From contig NZ_CP017297.1 of the NCBI RefSeq assembly GCF_001969445.1, positions 620,001 through 684,000 of the forward strand: 64,000 bases of DNA, written 5' to 3'. The notes below the pieces were generated by a model. The model made no database searches. It was not told the origin of the DNA and saw nothing but the letters and a program-made list of their open reading frames with translations. Made by a program: the position numbers and the translations under genes. The stretch is from Brachybacterium sp. P6-10-X1. Its GTDB lineage: Bacteria; Actinomycetota; Actinomycetes; Actinomycetales; Dermabacteraceae. This document shows, one piece after another, positions 41,721-50,156 of the stretch. How positions within the stretch are numbered: position 1 is the stretch's first letter; each line of letters opens with the position of its first letter.

Positions 41721-42065
41721 GTGTATTCCGGGATCGTAGCGATGGCGCTGGTGGCGATGGCCGCTGTGCTGTTCCTCTACGCGCTCCATCGCGCCACCAG
41801 TGTGCGCGCCGATCCGCTGCGAGGCCTTCCTGCCCAGTCGGGCTGGATACCCGAAGAGCATGCTCTGTCGCGATTTCACGTGCGCTGGTATCTCGCCTCG
41901 ATCGTCTTCCTCGCGTTCGACGTCGAGATGCTGTTCATGTACCCGTGGGCAGTGGTGGTGGCAGAGGTAGGGATCTCTGCCGTCGTGGAGATGTTCTTGT
42001 TCCTCGGGGCGCTGTTCGTCGCCGTGGCGTGGGCCTGGCGGGAGGGAGCATTCCGATGGGTGTGA
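41721..42065 (+). CDS. nuoA: NuoA-like subunit of a complex-I-like membrane module
   Basis: 114 residues, three helices, GTG start behind AGGGAGG. The signature VRWYLASIVFLAFDVEMLFMYPWAV matches NuoA at helix 2 (positions about 58-80; given here in parts: VRWYLASIVFLAFDVE, MLFMYPWAV). The loop that in true NuoA carries the Cys-Gly motif near the quinone channel reads AQSGWIPEE, with Ser instead of Cys. First gene of the tight cluster 41721-49874 and 10 bp overlap with the next gene. NuoA normally connects the membrane arm to the redox arm, but no redox arm is encoded here. Confidence 0.85.
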   Translation: MYSGIVAMALVAMAAVLFLYALHRATSVRADPLRGLPAQSGWIPEEHALSRFHVRWYLASIVFLAFDVEMLFMYPWAVVVAEVGISAVVEMFLFLGALFVAVAWAWREGAFRWV

Positions 42066-43324
42066 CCAGGATCTTCGCCCGTCTGGCCGTCCGTGCCGCC
42101 CGGGTCCTCGTCGTCGAGGTCCCGGGCCAATGGCTCGCGCGCGTAGAGCTCGAACAGCAGATACTGCGCCGAGGTTGGCGTCAAGCGTGGACACCGGCAG
42201 ACGCGGACGTGCTCGCGGTGTGTGGCGTGCCCGGCCCCGAGCTCGCCGAGCTGGTGGACCGTCTCTGGGACCAGATGCCGGGCCCCCGGGTCCGCGCCGA
42301 CATTGATTCATCGGGAAGCGCAGGCTCTGCTCTCGAAGATGCCGCAACTCGACTTCTCGACACCCCGCACCACAGGACGGACGCCCGGGAGCGGGCGCAG
42401 AAGCCTCCGAGTCTCGAACCTCACCGCCAGATGGACAACGGTGACCACGAGGTAATGGACCACGGAGGTCACGGCCAGATTGACCACGAGGCGATGGGCC
42501 ACGGTGGCCACGGCCAGATTGACCACGAGGCGATGGGCCACGGTGGCCACGGCCAGATGGACCACGAGGCGATGGGCCACGGTGGCCACGGCCAGATGGA
42601 CCACGAGGCGATGGGCCACGGTGGCCATGGTGGGATGGACATGGCTCCGGAGGGAATTGCCTTGGCACAGGGCGGCGAGGATCGTGACGGTCTGGAGATG
42701 GATGTCCTGCATCTACCGCTCGGCCCGGCGCTTCCGTTCTGGCCGGCCGGTCTGGTGCTGCGCTGCTCGCTGCAGGGCGATGTCGTGGTCGAGGCCGCGG
42801 CGTCCGTCATCGACGGTCAGGACCACGAGACCGGAGCGCATGGCTCCCAGCCCGGCGGTGGCGCGACGACAGCCCCAGAAATGCGGTGTGACAGCGTGAT
42901 GGCACTGCTGGCGCTGGTCGGGGCCAGAGGTGCGGCGGCCAGTGCTCGCCAGGCTCGCGACGCTCTGTTGCGTGGTGATCGGCCTGCCGCCCGCGATGCC
43001 CTCGAGCGGGTCCACCGCACAGTCCGGAGATCCTGGTTGCTGCGCTGGTCTCTGCGAGGGGTGTTGTCGCTTGGTCAGTCCGATCTGGCGCGCCACGGTC
43101 TGCCGGAGGGGTATCAGGGGGATGCCTACGACCGACTGCTGTCGACGGTGGAACGAATCCGAGTCGAGATCGGTGGCGGGAGCACTGTGGCGGTGGAGGC
43201 CGTAGTGCCATTGGAGATCGTTCCGCACCTGGTGACGGGATCGGAGCTGGCCACTGTACGCCTGGCCGTGGCCAGTCTTGGTCTGGAGCCGTTTGCGACG
43301 GGCCAGGAGGTGAAGCATGCCTGA
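42056..43324 (+). CDS. Degenerate NuoB-like protein with His/Met tandem repeats
   Basis: 422 residues from an ATG at 42056. Residues 20-85 resemble NuoB (EQQILRRGWRQAW, ADADVLAVCGVPGPEL, DRLWDQMPGPRV), but none of the four cysteines that bind cluster N2 is present. Residues 125-195 are a repeat region of 13-residue units DHEAMGHGGHGQM, rich in His and Met. The C-terminal 210 residues are unknown (helical, Arg/Ala rich; VRRSWLLRWSLRGVLS). No membrane helix is seen. In the cluster it takes the place of NuoB-C-D, so it may cap the membrane module. The repeats suggest copper binding. Function is inference. Confidence 0.6.
   Translation: MGVTRIFARLAVRAARVLVVEVPGQWLARVELEQQILRRGWRQAWTPADADVLAVCGVPGPELAELVDRLWDQMPGPRVRADIDSSGSAGSALEDAATRLLDTPHHRTDARERAQKPPSLEPHRQMDNGDHEVMDHGGHGQIDHEAMGHGGHGQIDHEAMGHGGHGQMDHEAMGHGGHGQMDHEAMGHGGHGGMDMAPEGIALAQGGEDRDGLEMDVLHLPLGPALPFWPAGLVLRCSLQGDVVVEAAASVIDGQDHETGAHGSQPGGGATTAPEMRCDSVMALLALVGARGAAASARQARDALLRGDRPAARDALERVHRTVRRSWLLRWSLRGVLSLGQSDLARHGLPEGYQGDAYDRLLSTVERIRVEIGGGSTVAVEAVVPLEIVPHLVTGSELATVRLAVASLGLEPFATGQEVKHA
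42482..42637 (+). repeat. 39-bp in-frame tandem repeats coding for DHEAMGHGGHGQ(I/M)
   Basis: Four units of 39 bp (starts 42482, 42521, 42560, 42599), nearly identical at DNA level, the last diverging at its end; a degenerate unit precedes them. Each encodes 13 residues with four His and one or two Met. Such identity at the DNA level points to recent expansion, and copy number may vary between strains. Confidence 0.9.
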
Positions 43325-44249
43325 AGGCGTGGTGACCGTTCCTGCTGGGTGGGCCGTGCTGGCTGGGATCATACTTTGCGGTCTGGCCGTCTTCGCGGTG
43401 GCGCTGGAGGCGGTGCTGTCGGCCCGGGCGCTGGGCGCCGGCAGCGGGTGGATCGCTCCTCTGAGCGAGACTGCCCGGCTGCTGCGGCAGCGCCGACGCA
43501 CGACGGTGGCCGCGGACTCCCTGCTATGGCGGGTCGGTGGCACCGGGATGTTCGTGGGAGCGTTCTTGATGGTCGCCGTGATCCCGTTGGGGCGGTGGAC
43601 GGTGGCTGATCTCGATGTGGGCGTCGTGTGGTTCAACGTCGTCGATGTCATGGTCTGGGCCGCGGTGTGGCTGGTGGGGTGGGGTGCGAACTCGCGCTAC
43701 GGCCTGGTAGGGGGCTACCGGTTCCTCGCTCACGGCCTGGCCTACGAGCTGCCGCTGATGTTTGCTCTGGTCGCCCCGGCGATCGCGGCCAGCAGCCTCC
43801 GGGTCGGGGACGTGGTCGCCGCGCAGCAGGACCTGTGGTTCGTGGTGTGGATGCCGGTGGCGTTTGTCGTCTTCCTCATCGGCGTGATGGGTTTTTCCGT
43901 GTGGGGCCCGTTCGCACCGGCGCTGGCCGCAGACATCGCCGGTGGGGTGCTGGCCGAGGTCTCGGCGGTGGACCGTCTCCTCTTCCAAGCCGGCCGCTAC
44001 ATGTTCCTGGCCGCCGGGGCTGCTTTCTCGGTGCCGCTGTTCCTGGGTGGTGGCGCCGGGCCGTTGTTGCCGGGCTGGGCATGGGTGCTGGTCAAGGCTG
44101 TCGCGGTACTGGCCGTGCTGGTGTGGCTGCGCCGGAAGGTCCCCCTGTTGCGCCCGGACCGGTTCATGGAGGTCGGGTGGATGATCCTGCTTCCGGCGGC
44201 CTTGGTCCAGGACCTGGTCGTGTCACTCGTCGTGGTAGGGAAAGGCTGA
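43317..44249 (+). CDS. nuoH: NuoH-like subunit of the complex-I-like module
   Basis: 310 residues, about eight helices. GWGANSRYGLVGGYRFLAHG and AYELPLMFALVAPA match NuoH loop and helix 5. The quinone-site loop, normally RxGPNRxGP, reads RALGAGSGWIAPLSETARLL, and the acidic PFDLPEAE-x-ELV segment reads WGPFAPALAADIAGGVLAE, losing its glutamates. So the fold is kept but the quinone chamber looks altered. Starts 8 bp before the stop of the preceding gene. The gene symbol shows homology, not quinone reduction. Confidence 0.85.
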   Translation: MPEGVVTVPAGWAVLAGIILCGLAVFAVALEAVLSARALGAGSGWIAPLSETARLLRQRRRTTVAADSLLWRVGGTGMFVGAFLMVAVIPLGRWTVADLDVGVVWFNVVDVMVWAAVWLVGWGANSRYGLVGGYRFLAHGLAYELPLMFALVAPAIAASSLRVGDVVAAQQDLWFVVWMPVAFVVFLIGVMGFSVWGPFAPALAADIAGGVLAEVSAVDRLLFQAGRYMFLAAGAAFSVPLFLGGGAGPLLPGWAWVLVKAVAVLAVLVWLRRKVPLLRPDRFMEVGWMILLPAALVQDLVVSLVVVGKG

Positions 44250-44252
44250 ACC

Positions 44253-44816
44253 GTGCTGATCGCAATCGTGTTCTGGGTACTGGCCATAGTCGCTGTGACT
44301 GCGGGCGTGGCCGTGTTCGTGGTGGACTCCATGGCCCGGGCCACCTACGCGCTGGCACTGTCGTTCATCGCCGTGGGCGTGGTGATCCTCCTGCTGCAGC
44401 AGAGCTATCTCGGGCTCATCACGATCCTGATGATGGTGATGGAGATGGCCGTGATGGCCGTCTACATGGTGATGTTCATGGGCATGAACCCCGCGCTGAT
44501 GCCCATGGACATGACCCACGGGAAGAAGACGGCGATCGGCACCTCAGTCGGCGTTTTCGTGCTGTTGGCAGGCGGCGCCCTGCTCATTCCGTGGCCGCAA
44601 CGCCGCGGCGAGCCGCCCGAGAACCTGACGCATGCTCTCGGTCTCGAGATCATGGGCGAGAAGATGCTGGTCATGGCGGTGGTCGCTCCTGTCATGGTCG
44701 CAACCATCGTGGCCGGGGTGGTGCTGGCGGCCCATCGCACGCGCTACGACCGGTTCGGTGATGATCTGCGCCATCGTCCGGCCGACGACCCCCGATCGGA
44801 CGGTGTGGGCCAATGA
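44253..44816 (+). CDS. nuoJ: NuoJ-like subunit with a methionine-rich helix
   Basis: 187 residues, GTG start, about five helices. It aligns with NuoJ by position in the cluster and by the ALSFIAVGVVILLLQQSYLG helix 2-3 region. Residues 60-87 contain 12 methionines (MMVMEMAVMAVYMVMFMGMN and following PALMPMDM), unlike ordinary NuoJ, where this helix has a conserved Tyr and few Met. Met-rich helices in other proteins line Cu(I)/Ag(I) routes. Ends overlapping nuoK by 4 bp. Confidence 0.8.
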   Translation: MLIAIVFWVLAIVAVTAGVAVFVVDSMARATYALALSFIAVGVVILLLQQSYLGLITILMMVMEMAVMAVYMVMFMGMNPALMPMDMTHGKKTAIGTSVGVFVLLAGGALLIPWPQRRGEPPENLTHALGLEIMGEKMLVMAVVAPVMVATIVAGVVLAAHRTRYDRFGDDLRHRPADDPRSDGVGQ

Positions 44817-45115
44817 TTCTCGAAGCCGTACTGGTGGTGGCCGCCGCACTATTTGCGGTGGGCCTTTACGGCGCACTGTCCCAGCAAGTCGTCGTGATGG
44901 TGATGATGGGCCTGGAACTGATGATCAACGGGGTACTGCTGGCTGCCGCTGGATTCTGGTGGTTCCTCGCCCCTGACCCCTCCGGACAGGTCCTGCTGCT
45001 GGTGGTGCTGGCGGCCATGACAGTGGAGATGGCCATGGGCTTCGCCATCGCCACGCTGCTGCACCGCCGGCGCCAGACCGATATGACCGACATGGCCGAG
45101 GAGCTGTCTCAATGA
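44813..45115 (+). CDS. nuoK: NuoK-like subunit
   Basis: 100 residues, three helices. Both functional glutamates of NuoK are present, in MGLELMING (about residue 36) and TVEMAMG (about residue 69), so a proton path through this subunit may be intact. Length is as usual for NuoK. Overlaps its neighbours by 4 bp on both sides, so tight coupling with nuoJ and nuoL. Confidence 0.88.
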   Translation: MILEAVLVVAAALFAVGLYGALSQQVVVMVMMGLELMINGVLLAAAGFWWFLAPDPSGQVLLLVVLAAMTVEMAMGFAIATLLHRRRQTDMTDMAEELSQ

Positions 45116-46944
45116 CCGGGGCCCAGGCCGCACTCTTGGCCATGGTCATGCTTCCGGCCACCGTGGGCACCGTGCTTGCCTTCAGCCGGGCCCACCGCGC
45201 TGCGGCCCCGATCGCGGTCGGGGCCGCCGGACTCACCACCGTCCTGGCGTTCACTGCTGCGCTGGCGCGGCCGTCGCTGTCCTACCCGTTCATCGCCGGC
45301 GCCGACTTCGCCCTCGACGTCGACGCTCTCGCGGCGCTGACCGTGCCGATGATCGCCGCGGTGACCTTCCTGGTGCTGGTCTCCGCGGCAGGCAGCATCC
45401 GGGAGTCACAGGCTCGCTTCCACGGGTTGATGCTAATCTTCTCGGCGGCTGCCCTGGTGACCGCGACGGCCGCCAGCATCCCGGCGCTGCTGTTCGCGTG
45501 GGAGCTCATGGGGGCGACCTCCTACGCCCTGATCGGGTTCTGGTGGCGGGACTCCGACCGCGTCTCGGCGGGACTGACCGCCTTCATCACGACTCGTACC
45601 GCTGACCTGGGACTCTATGTCGCCGCTGGCGCCGCACTGGCCGGCGGGACGGGCATGGCCCTAGCCGACCTGCCGGCTGCGGAAGAATCGTGGCGGCACG
45701 TCGCGGCAGCCGGGATCCTGGTGGCGGCGCTGGGCAAGGCCGCGCAACTGCCCTTTTCCTTCTGGCTTTCTGGAGCGATGAAGGGCCCCAGCCCGGTGAG
45801 CGCGTTGCTGCACTCCGCCGCGATGGTCGCTATGGGCGGGTACCTGCTGTTGCGAGTGGAGCCGCTGCTGGCCTCGACCGGGTGGGCCGGGCCGGTGACC
45901 GCCTGGATCGGTGTGCTGACAGCGGTGCTGATGGGAGTCGTGGCGCTGGCGCAGCGCGAGTTCAAGCAGCTACTGGCCGCCTCCACGGTCGCTCAACTGG
46001 GTTTCGTGGTGCTCGCCGCCGGCGTGGGCGCCGTCAGCAGCGGCGCCGCCCATCTGGTGGCGCACGCCTCGGTCAAAGCCCTGCTCTTCCTGGCCGTCGG
46101 GGCGTGGCTGACGGCACTGGGCACTGAGGACCTCACGGAGCTGCGGGGGGCGGCCCGTCGGTGGCGAATGGTAGGTGTGGCCACCACCGTGGCGGCGCTG
46201 GCCTTGGCCGGGATCGCTCCGCTGTCCCTGTGGGCGACCAAGGACGCCGTGCTCACTGCCGCGCTCGAGTCCACCCCATGGCTCTACGCTGCGGGGCTGA
46301 TAGCTGCTGCCTTGTCGGCGGCCTATGCCGGCAAGGCCCTGTGGGCGATCTGGCGCCGCGGCGACCGCAAGGGCATCCGAGCCGGCGGTACTGGCGAAGT
46401 AGGAGCTCTGGAACAGATCCCGCTGGCTGTGCTCGCCGTCGGCGCGGCCGTGCTCGGAGTGCTCGCCCTGCCCCCGCTCAGTGGCATACTCGCCGACGCC
46501 CTGGGCGGGCACGGCAAGGTCTCGGCACCTGCACTGATCGTCTCGGCAGGGAGTGCGGTGGCCGTGCTGTTGCTGATGCTGCGGCTGCGCGCCCCCGAGC
46601 CGAGATGGGCTCTCGGCTGGCTGGGACTGGAGGCCGCCGCACACGCCGTCGTCCTCCGCCCCTCCCTGGCCCTGGCACACGCCCTGGCGCGGTTCGACGA
46701 CCACGTCCTGGATCGAGCGGTGACGACCCTGGCAGGGGCGGTCCCCGTGCTGGCGCGGGCCGTCGCCCGTGTCGACGACGCCGGGGTGGACCGGGGCGTC
46801 GAAGCCATTGCTGGCCAGGTGCGCCGACTCGGGCAGCTGGCCCGGGCCCCACAGACCGGGGCCATCCACCAGTACTTCCTCCAGACCGTCGCGGTGCTCG
46901 CCACCGGTGCCGTGATCTGGGCCGTCTACGCCGTGATGGGATGA
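45112..46944 (+). CDS. nuoL: NuoL-like antiporter-type subunit
   Basis: 610 residues, usual NuoL length. Key channel residues are kept: Glu in LLFAWELMGATSYALIGFWW (helix 5) and Lys in GKAAQLPFSFWLSGAMKGP (helix 7), with His in SALLHSAAMV. The C-terminus keeps the amphipathic stretch and last helix (about 575-610), the lateral rod of NuoL. It would conduct protons or sodium ions, driven by or driving movement of the module. It overlaps nuoM by 4 bp. Confidence 0.92.
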   Translation: MTGAQAALLAMVMLPATVGTVLAFSRAHRAAAPIAVGAAGLTTVLAFTAALARPSLSYPFIAGADFALDVDALAALTVPMIAAVTFLVLVSAAGSIRESQARFHGLMLIFSAAALVTATAASIPALLFAWELMGATSYALIGFWWRDSDRVSAGLTAFITTRTADLGLYVAAGAALAGGTGMALADLPAAEESWRHVAAAGILVAALGKAAQLPFSFWLSGAMKGPSPVSALLHSAAMVAMGGYLLLRVEPLLASTGWAGPVTAWIGVLTAVLMGVVALAQREFKQLLAASTVAQLGFVVLAAGVGAVSSGAAHLVAHASVKALLFLAVGAWLTALGTEDLTELRGAARRWRMVGVATTVAALALAGIAPLSLWATKDAVLTAALESTPWLYAAGLIAAALSAAYAGKALWAIWRRGDRKGIRAGGTGEVGALEQIPLAVLAVGAAVLGVLALPPLSGILADALGGHGKVSAPALIVSAGSAVAVLLLMLRLRAPEPRWALGWLGLEAAAHAVVLRPSLALAHALARFDDHVLDRAVTTLAGAVPVLARAVARVDDAGVDRGVEAIAGQVRRLGQLARAPQTGAIHQYFLQTVAVLATGAVIWAVYAVMG

Positions 46945-48437
46945 GCATGCTGAGTCTGATCATCTTCCTGCCCTTGGCGATCGCCGCCGTCCTCGCGGTG
47001 GTGCCAGCGATACCTCCCGCGGCCGCCCGCTGGACGTGGCTCGCCGTGAGCGCCGTGGAGCTGGTGCTCGTCGGAGTGCTCTGGGCCGGTTTCGAGGAGC
47101 CGGGCCCGAACAGGTTGGCGTACGAGGTGCAGGTGCCGTGGATCCCCGGCGTCAACAGCAGCTATCACGTCGGCGTGGACGGACTGTCATTACCTCTGCT
47201 GGCCATGACCGCAGTCATCTTCCTGGCGTGCGCCGTCTACGCCCTGCGGAACTCCGAACGTCCCCGCGAGCAGGCGGCACTTTTCCTGTTCCTGCAGGGT
47301 GTGAGTTTCGGAGTGTTCCTCGCCGCCGACCTCATCTTGTTCTTCGTGTTCTTCGATCTCTCCATCGTGGGCATGTACTTCGTGATCGCAGTGTGGGGCC
47401 ACGGCAACGCGGCTCGTTCGGCTCTGAAGTTCTTCCTTTACACGTTCCTGGGCTCCCTCGCGCTGCTGTTGGGCTTCATCGGGCTCTTCGTGGCCTCGGA
47501 ACCGCATACCTTCGACATCCCCGAGCTCGTCGCGGCCACCCCACTGAAGGACAGTCCACTGGCCGGCGGGCTGGTACTGGCGGCGATCGTGGTGGGCCTG
47601 GCTGTGAAGACACCCACTGTTCCCTTCCACACCTGGCTGCCCCCGGCTCACACCGACGCCCCGGCCACCGGCTCGGCGGTCCTGGCAGCCGTGCTGCTGA
47701 AGATGGGCACCTACGGGTTCGTGCGCATCGCCATGCCGATCCTGCCAGAGGCATGGAAGGCCTGGGCCTGGGTGATCATCGTGATCGGAATCGTCTCGGT
47801 GCTGTACGGAGCATTCGTGGCACTGGCACAGACCAACCTCAAACGCATGATCGCCTACACCTCCGTAAATCACATGGGCTACATCATCTTGGCCCTGGGC
47901 GTCGTCGGCCTCGTCGTTGACGACACTGCCCAGGCCCGTTCCGTGGCAGTCACGGGCGCCGTCGTCCAGATGGTTAGTCATGGGCTGATCACTGCCGCGC
48001 TCTTCCTCCTGGCCGGGGTGATGCAAGCCAGGGCCGGCACCTACGACATGGGCTCCTACGGCGGCCTGGCTGCCCCCGCGCCGCGCTACGCGGCACTGTT
48101 CGCAGTCGGGGCGTTCGCCTCCCTGGGCCTGCCCGGACTGTCCGGGTTCATCGCCGAGTTCCAGATCTTCGCCGGCAGCATCGCGGTCGCCCCCGTCACC
48201 GCCATCGCTCTGCTGGGCATCCTGGTCACCGCCGCCTTATTCCTGCGGGCGCTGCAGCGGGTGTTCACCGGCTCCACGGCGGGCCGGTCGCCCGGGTTTG
48301 CGGACCTGCACGCCCGGGAGCTGTGGTCGATCGCTTCGCTGCTGGCCCTGTCGCTGCTGATCGGGGTGCTGCCCCAGACATTGCTCGAGGTGATCGAGCC
48401 GGCCTCGGCCGCCCTCGTCGGCCTGATCGGGAGGTAA
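46941..48437 (+). CDS. nuoM: NuoM-like antiporter-type subunit
   Basis: 498 residues from the ATG at 46941, sharing ATGA with nuoL. Helix 7 motif GLAVKTPTVPFHTWLPPAHTDAP keeps the channel Lys (shown in parts: AVKTPTVPFHTWLP, PAHTDAP) and YTSVNHMGY keeps the next site. At helix 5, where NuoM has Glu (FFxEMxLxPMYF), this protein has Asp: FFVFFDLSIVGMYF. That is a conservative change at a site essential in E. coli. About 14 helices. Confidence 0.92.
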   Translation: MSMLSLIIFLPLAIAAVLAVVPAIPPAAARWTWLAVSAVELVLVGVLWAGFEEPGPNRLAYEVQVPWIPGVNSSYHVGVDGLSLPLLAMTAVIFLACAVYALRNSERPREQAALFLFLQGVSFGVFLAADLILFFVFFDLSIVGMYFVIAVWGHGNAARSALKFFLYTFLGSLALLLGFIGLFVASEPHTFDIPELVAATPLKDSPLAGGLVLAAIVVGLAVKTPTVPFHTWLPPAHTDAPATGSAVLAAVLLKMGTYGFVRIAMPILPEAWKAWAWVIIVIGIVSVLYGAFVALAQTNLKRMIAYTSVNHMGYIILALGVVGLVVDDTAQARSVAVTGAVVQMVSHGLITAALFLLAGVMQARAGTYDMGSYGGLAAPAPRYAALFAVGAFASLGLPGLSGFIAEFQIFAGSIAVAPVTAIALLGILVTAALFLRALQRVFTGSTAGRSPGFADLHARELWSIASLLALSLLIGVLPQTLLEVIEPASAALVGLIGR

Positions 48438-48440
48438 CCG

Positions 48441-49874
48441 GTGGAGGACTCGATGCAGATGCGACCCATCTTGCTGCTGCCGGAGATCATCATGTTCGCC
48501 GGCGGGCTCGTCGTCCTGATGGGCGGATCCTTCCTGCCCCGGAACCGGCAGTGGATCGCCCGCGCCGTGGCCGCCGTGACCCTGCTGGGGGCCGCGACCG
48601 TGGCCGCCCTCGCCATGGCCGGGCCGGCGCAGGCCGCGTTCTCCGGCACTTTCGCCGTGGACACCGCCACCGGCGCCGCCCGGGTGATCGCCGCCGTGAC
48701 GACCTTGTTGGTCCTGGGTGTGGCGTCCGGGGAGATCGCCGGTTCCCGCCGGGAGTCCGACACCTATGCGCTGCTGCTCTTCGCCACCACCGGCGTAATG
48801 GTACTGGCCGGGGCCACCGACTTGCTCGTGCTCATCGTTGGAATCCTGCTCGCCAGCATTCCCTTGTACGGGATCGTGGGGCTCACCGGCGGCCGCTCCG
48901 GGGCCGAAGCCGCCATGAAGACCTACTTCATGGGGGCCCTGTCTGGGATCCTGCTCATGCTCGGGGTCACCGTCCTCTACGCCTTGGCCGGTGGCACCGA
49001 CTATGCACGGCTCGCAGACGAGCTCCCCAACGCCCCGGCCGGGGCCGCGGGCGTTGGCGTGCTGTGCGTGCTCGCCGGGCTGCTTTTCAAAGCCGGGGGA
49101 GTGCCACTGCACTTCTGGGTGCCCGACGCCGCGCAAGGCACGGGAGTCACCGCCGCCACATTCCTCACCACGGTGCCCAAGATCGGAGCACTGGTGGCCG
49201 TGTACCGGATCGTGACTACGGCCGCTGCCGGAGACGGTTCCTGGCTGCTCGTGGCAGCGCTGCTCGCCACGGCATCCATGTTCCTCGGCAATCTCGCCGC
49301 CTACTGGCAACGTGATCCCCGCCGACTGCTGGGGTGGTCGACAGTGGCCCAGGTCGGGTACCTGCTCGTGCCCGTGGCCGCCGCCGGGCGCAGCGACCTC
49401 GCCCTGCCCTCGATGCTGTTCTACCTGGCGGCCTACGCCCTCACCAACGTAGCTGCATTCGCAGTCACCGCTGCGCTACCCGAGTACCGGGACCTGACCG
49501 CCTACCGGGGCCTAGCTCGCGCCCGCCCCGGGCTCGCACTGGCGTTGCTGATTGCGCTGTTAGGACTCGTGGGCACTCCGCCGCTGGCCGTGTTCGTCGG
49601 CAAACTCACCACTGCCACCGCCGCCTGGGACGGCGGGCACGGCTGGCTCGCCCTGCTGGTGATGCTCAACAGCGTGCTGAGCCTCTTCTACTACCTGCGC
49701 TGGTTCGGCCCCGTCTTCGCCCGCCCGACCGAGGACTCTCCAAGCTTTCCCCGCCCAGGTGGGACGGCTGCCTGGGCGGCGACGACCGCCGGTATCGCCG
49801 CGACCGCGAGCCTGGCACTCGGAATCCTCGCCGGTGTTCTCTGGGCAGTCCTGGAAGGGCCCTTGTTGCTCTAG
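48441..49874 (+). CDS. nuoN: NuoN-like antiporter-type subunit
   Basis: 477 residues from GTG at 48441 behind GGGAGG; an ATG at 48453 is possible. FKAGGVPLHFWVPDAAQG keeps the helix 7 Lys. At helix 5 the NuoN Glu (GIELISLPLF in E. coli) is replaced: GILLASIPLYGI. So of the three antiporter-like subunits NuoL keeps the helix 5 Glu, NuoM has Asp and NuoN has none. It ends the cluster. The 282 bp after it (49875-50156) carry no gene or clear hairpin that I can support. Confidence 0.9.
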   Translation: MEDSMQMRPILLLPEIIMFAGGLVVLMGGSFLPRNRQWIARAVAAVTLLGAATVAALAMAGPAQAAFSGTFAVDTATGAARVIAAVTTLLVLGVASGEIAGSRRESDTYALLLFATTGVMVLAGATDLLVLIVGILLASIPLYGIVGLTGGRSGAEAAMKTYFMGALSGILLMLGVTVLYALAGGTDYARLADELPNAPAGAAGVGVLCVLAGLLFKAGGVPLHFWVPDAAQGTGVTAATFLTTVPKIGALVAVYRIVTTAAAGDGSWLLVAALLATASMFLGNLAAYWQRDPRRLLGWSTVAQVGYLLVPVAAAGRSDLALPSMLFYLAAYALTNVAAFAVTAALPEYRDLTAYRGLARARPGLALALLIALLGLVGTPPLAVFVGKLTTATAAWDGGHGWLALLVMLNSVLSLFYYLRWFGPVFARPTEDSPSFPRPGGTAAWAATTAGIAATASLALGILAGVLWAVLEGPLLL

Positions 49875-50156
49875 GGACGATTCATATTGCGGATTGCCGC
49901 TGTGATCGGTCAGGACCTGGGTCGCGCCGTGGATTCGGCCCCTCACGAAACAGGCGTTGCCGTGGGAGCGGCCCGGCTCCTTCGTCATCTCAAGCGCGCA
50001 AAGGAATGGAGGCACTCGGAGTCCCCCGGGGTCAGGACGGCGTGCACTGACGGAAGGTCGTCGGAAACGCCTGCTGGGTCCGCAGATCGGGCAGATCCGC
50101 GCTGCTGCGGTAATTGGACGAGGTCGTCGTGATCGTCGCGACAGGGGCGTTCAGTC

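Noticed and set aside
41721-49874. Ordinary NADH dehydrogenase (complex I) operon
   Set aside because: NuoC, D, E, F, G and I are missing and the NuoB-like protein has no cluster ligands; the gene symbols only mark homology.
41721-49874. Mrp-type Na+/H+ antiporter operon
   Set aside because: NuoA-, NuoH-, NuoJ- and NuoK-type subunits are present in complex I order; MrpE/F/G-like genes are not seen.
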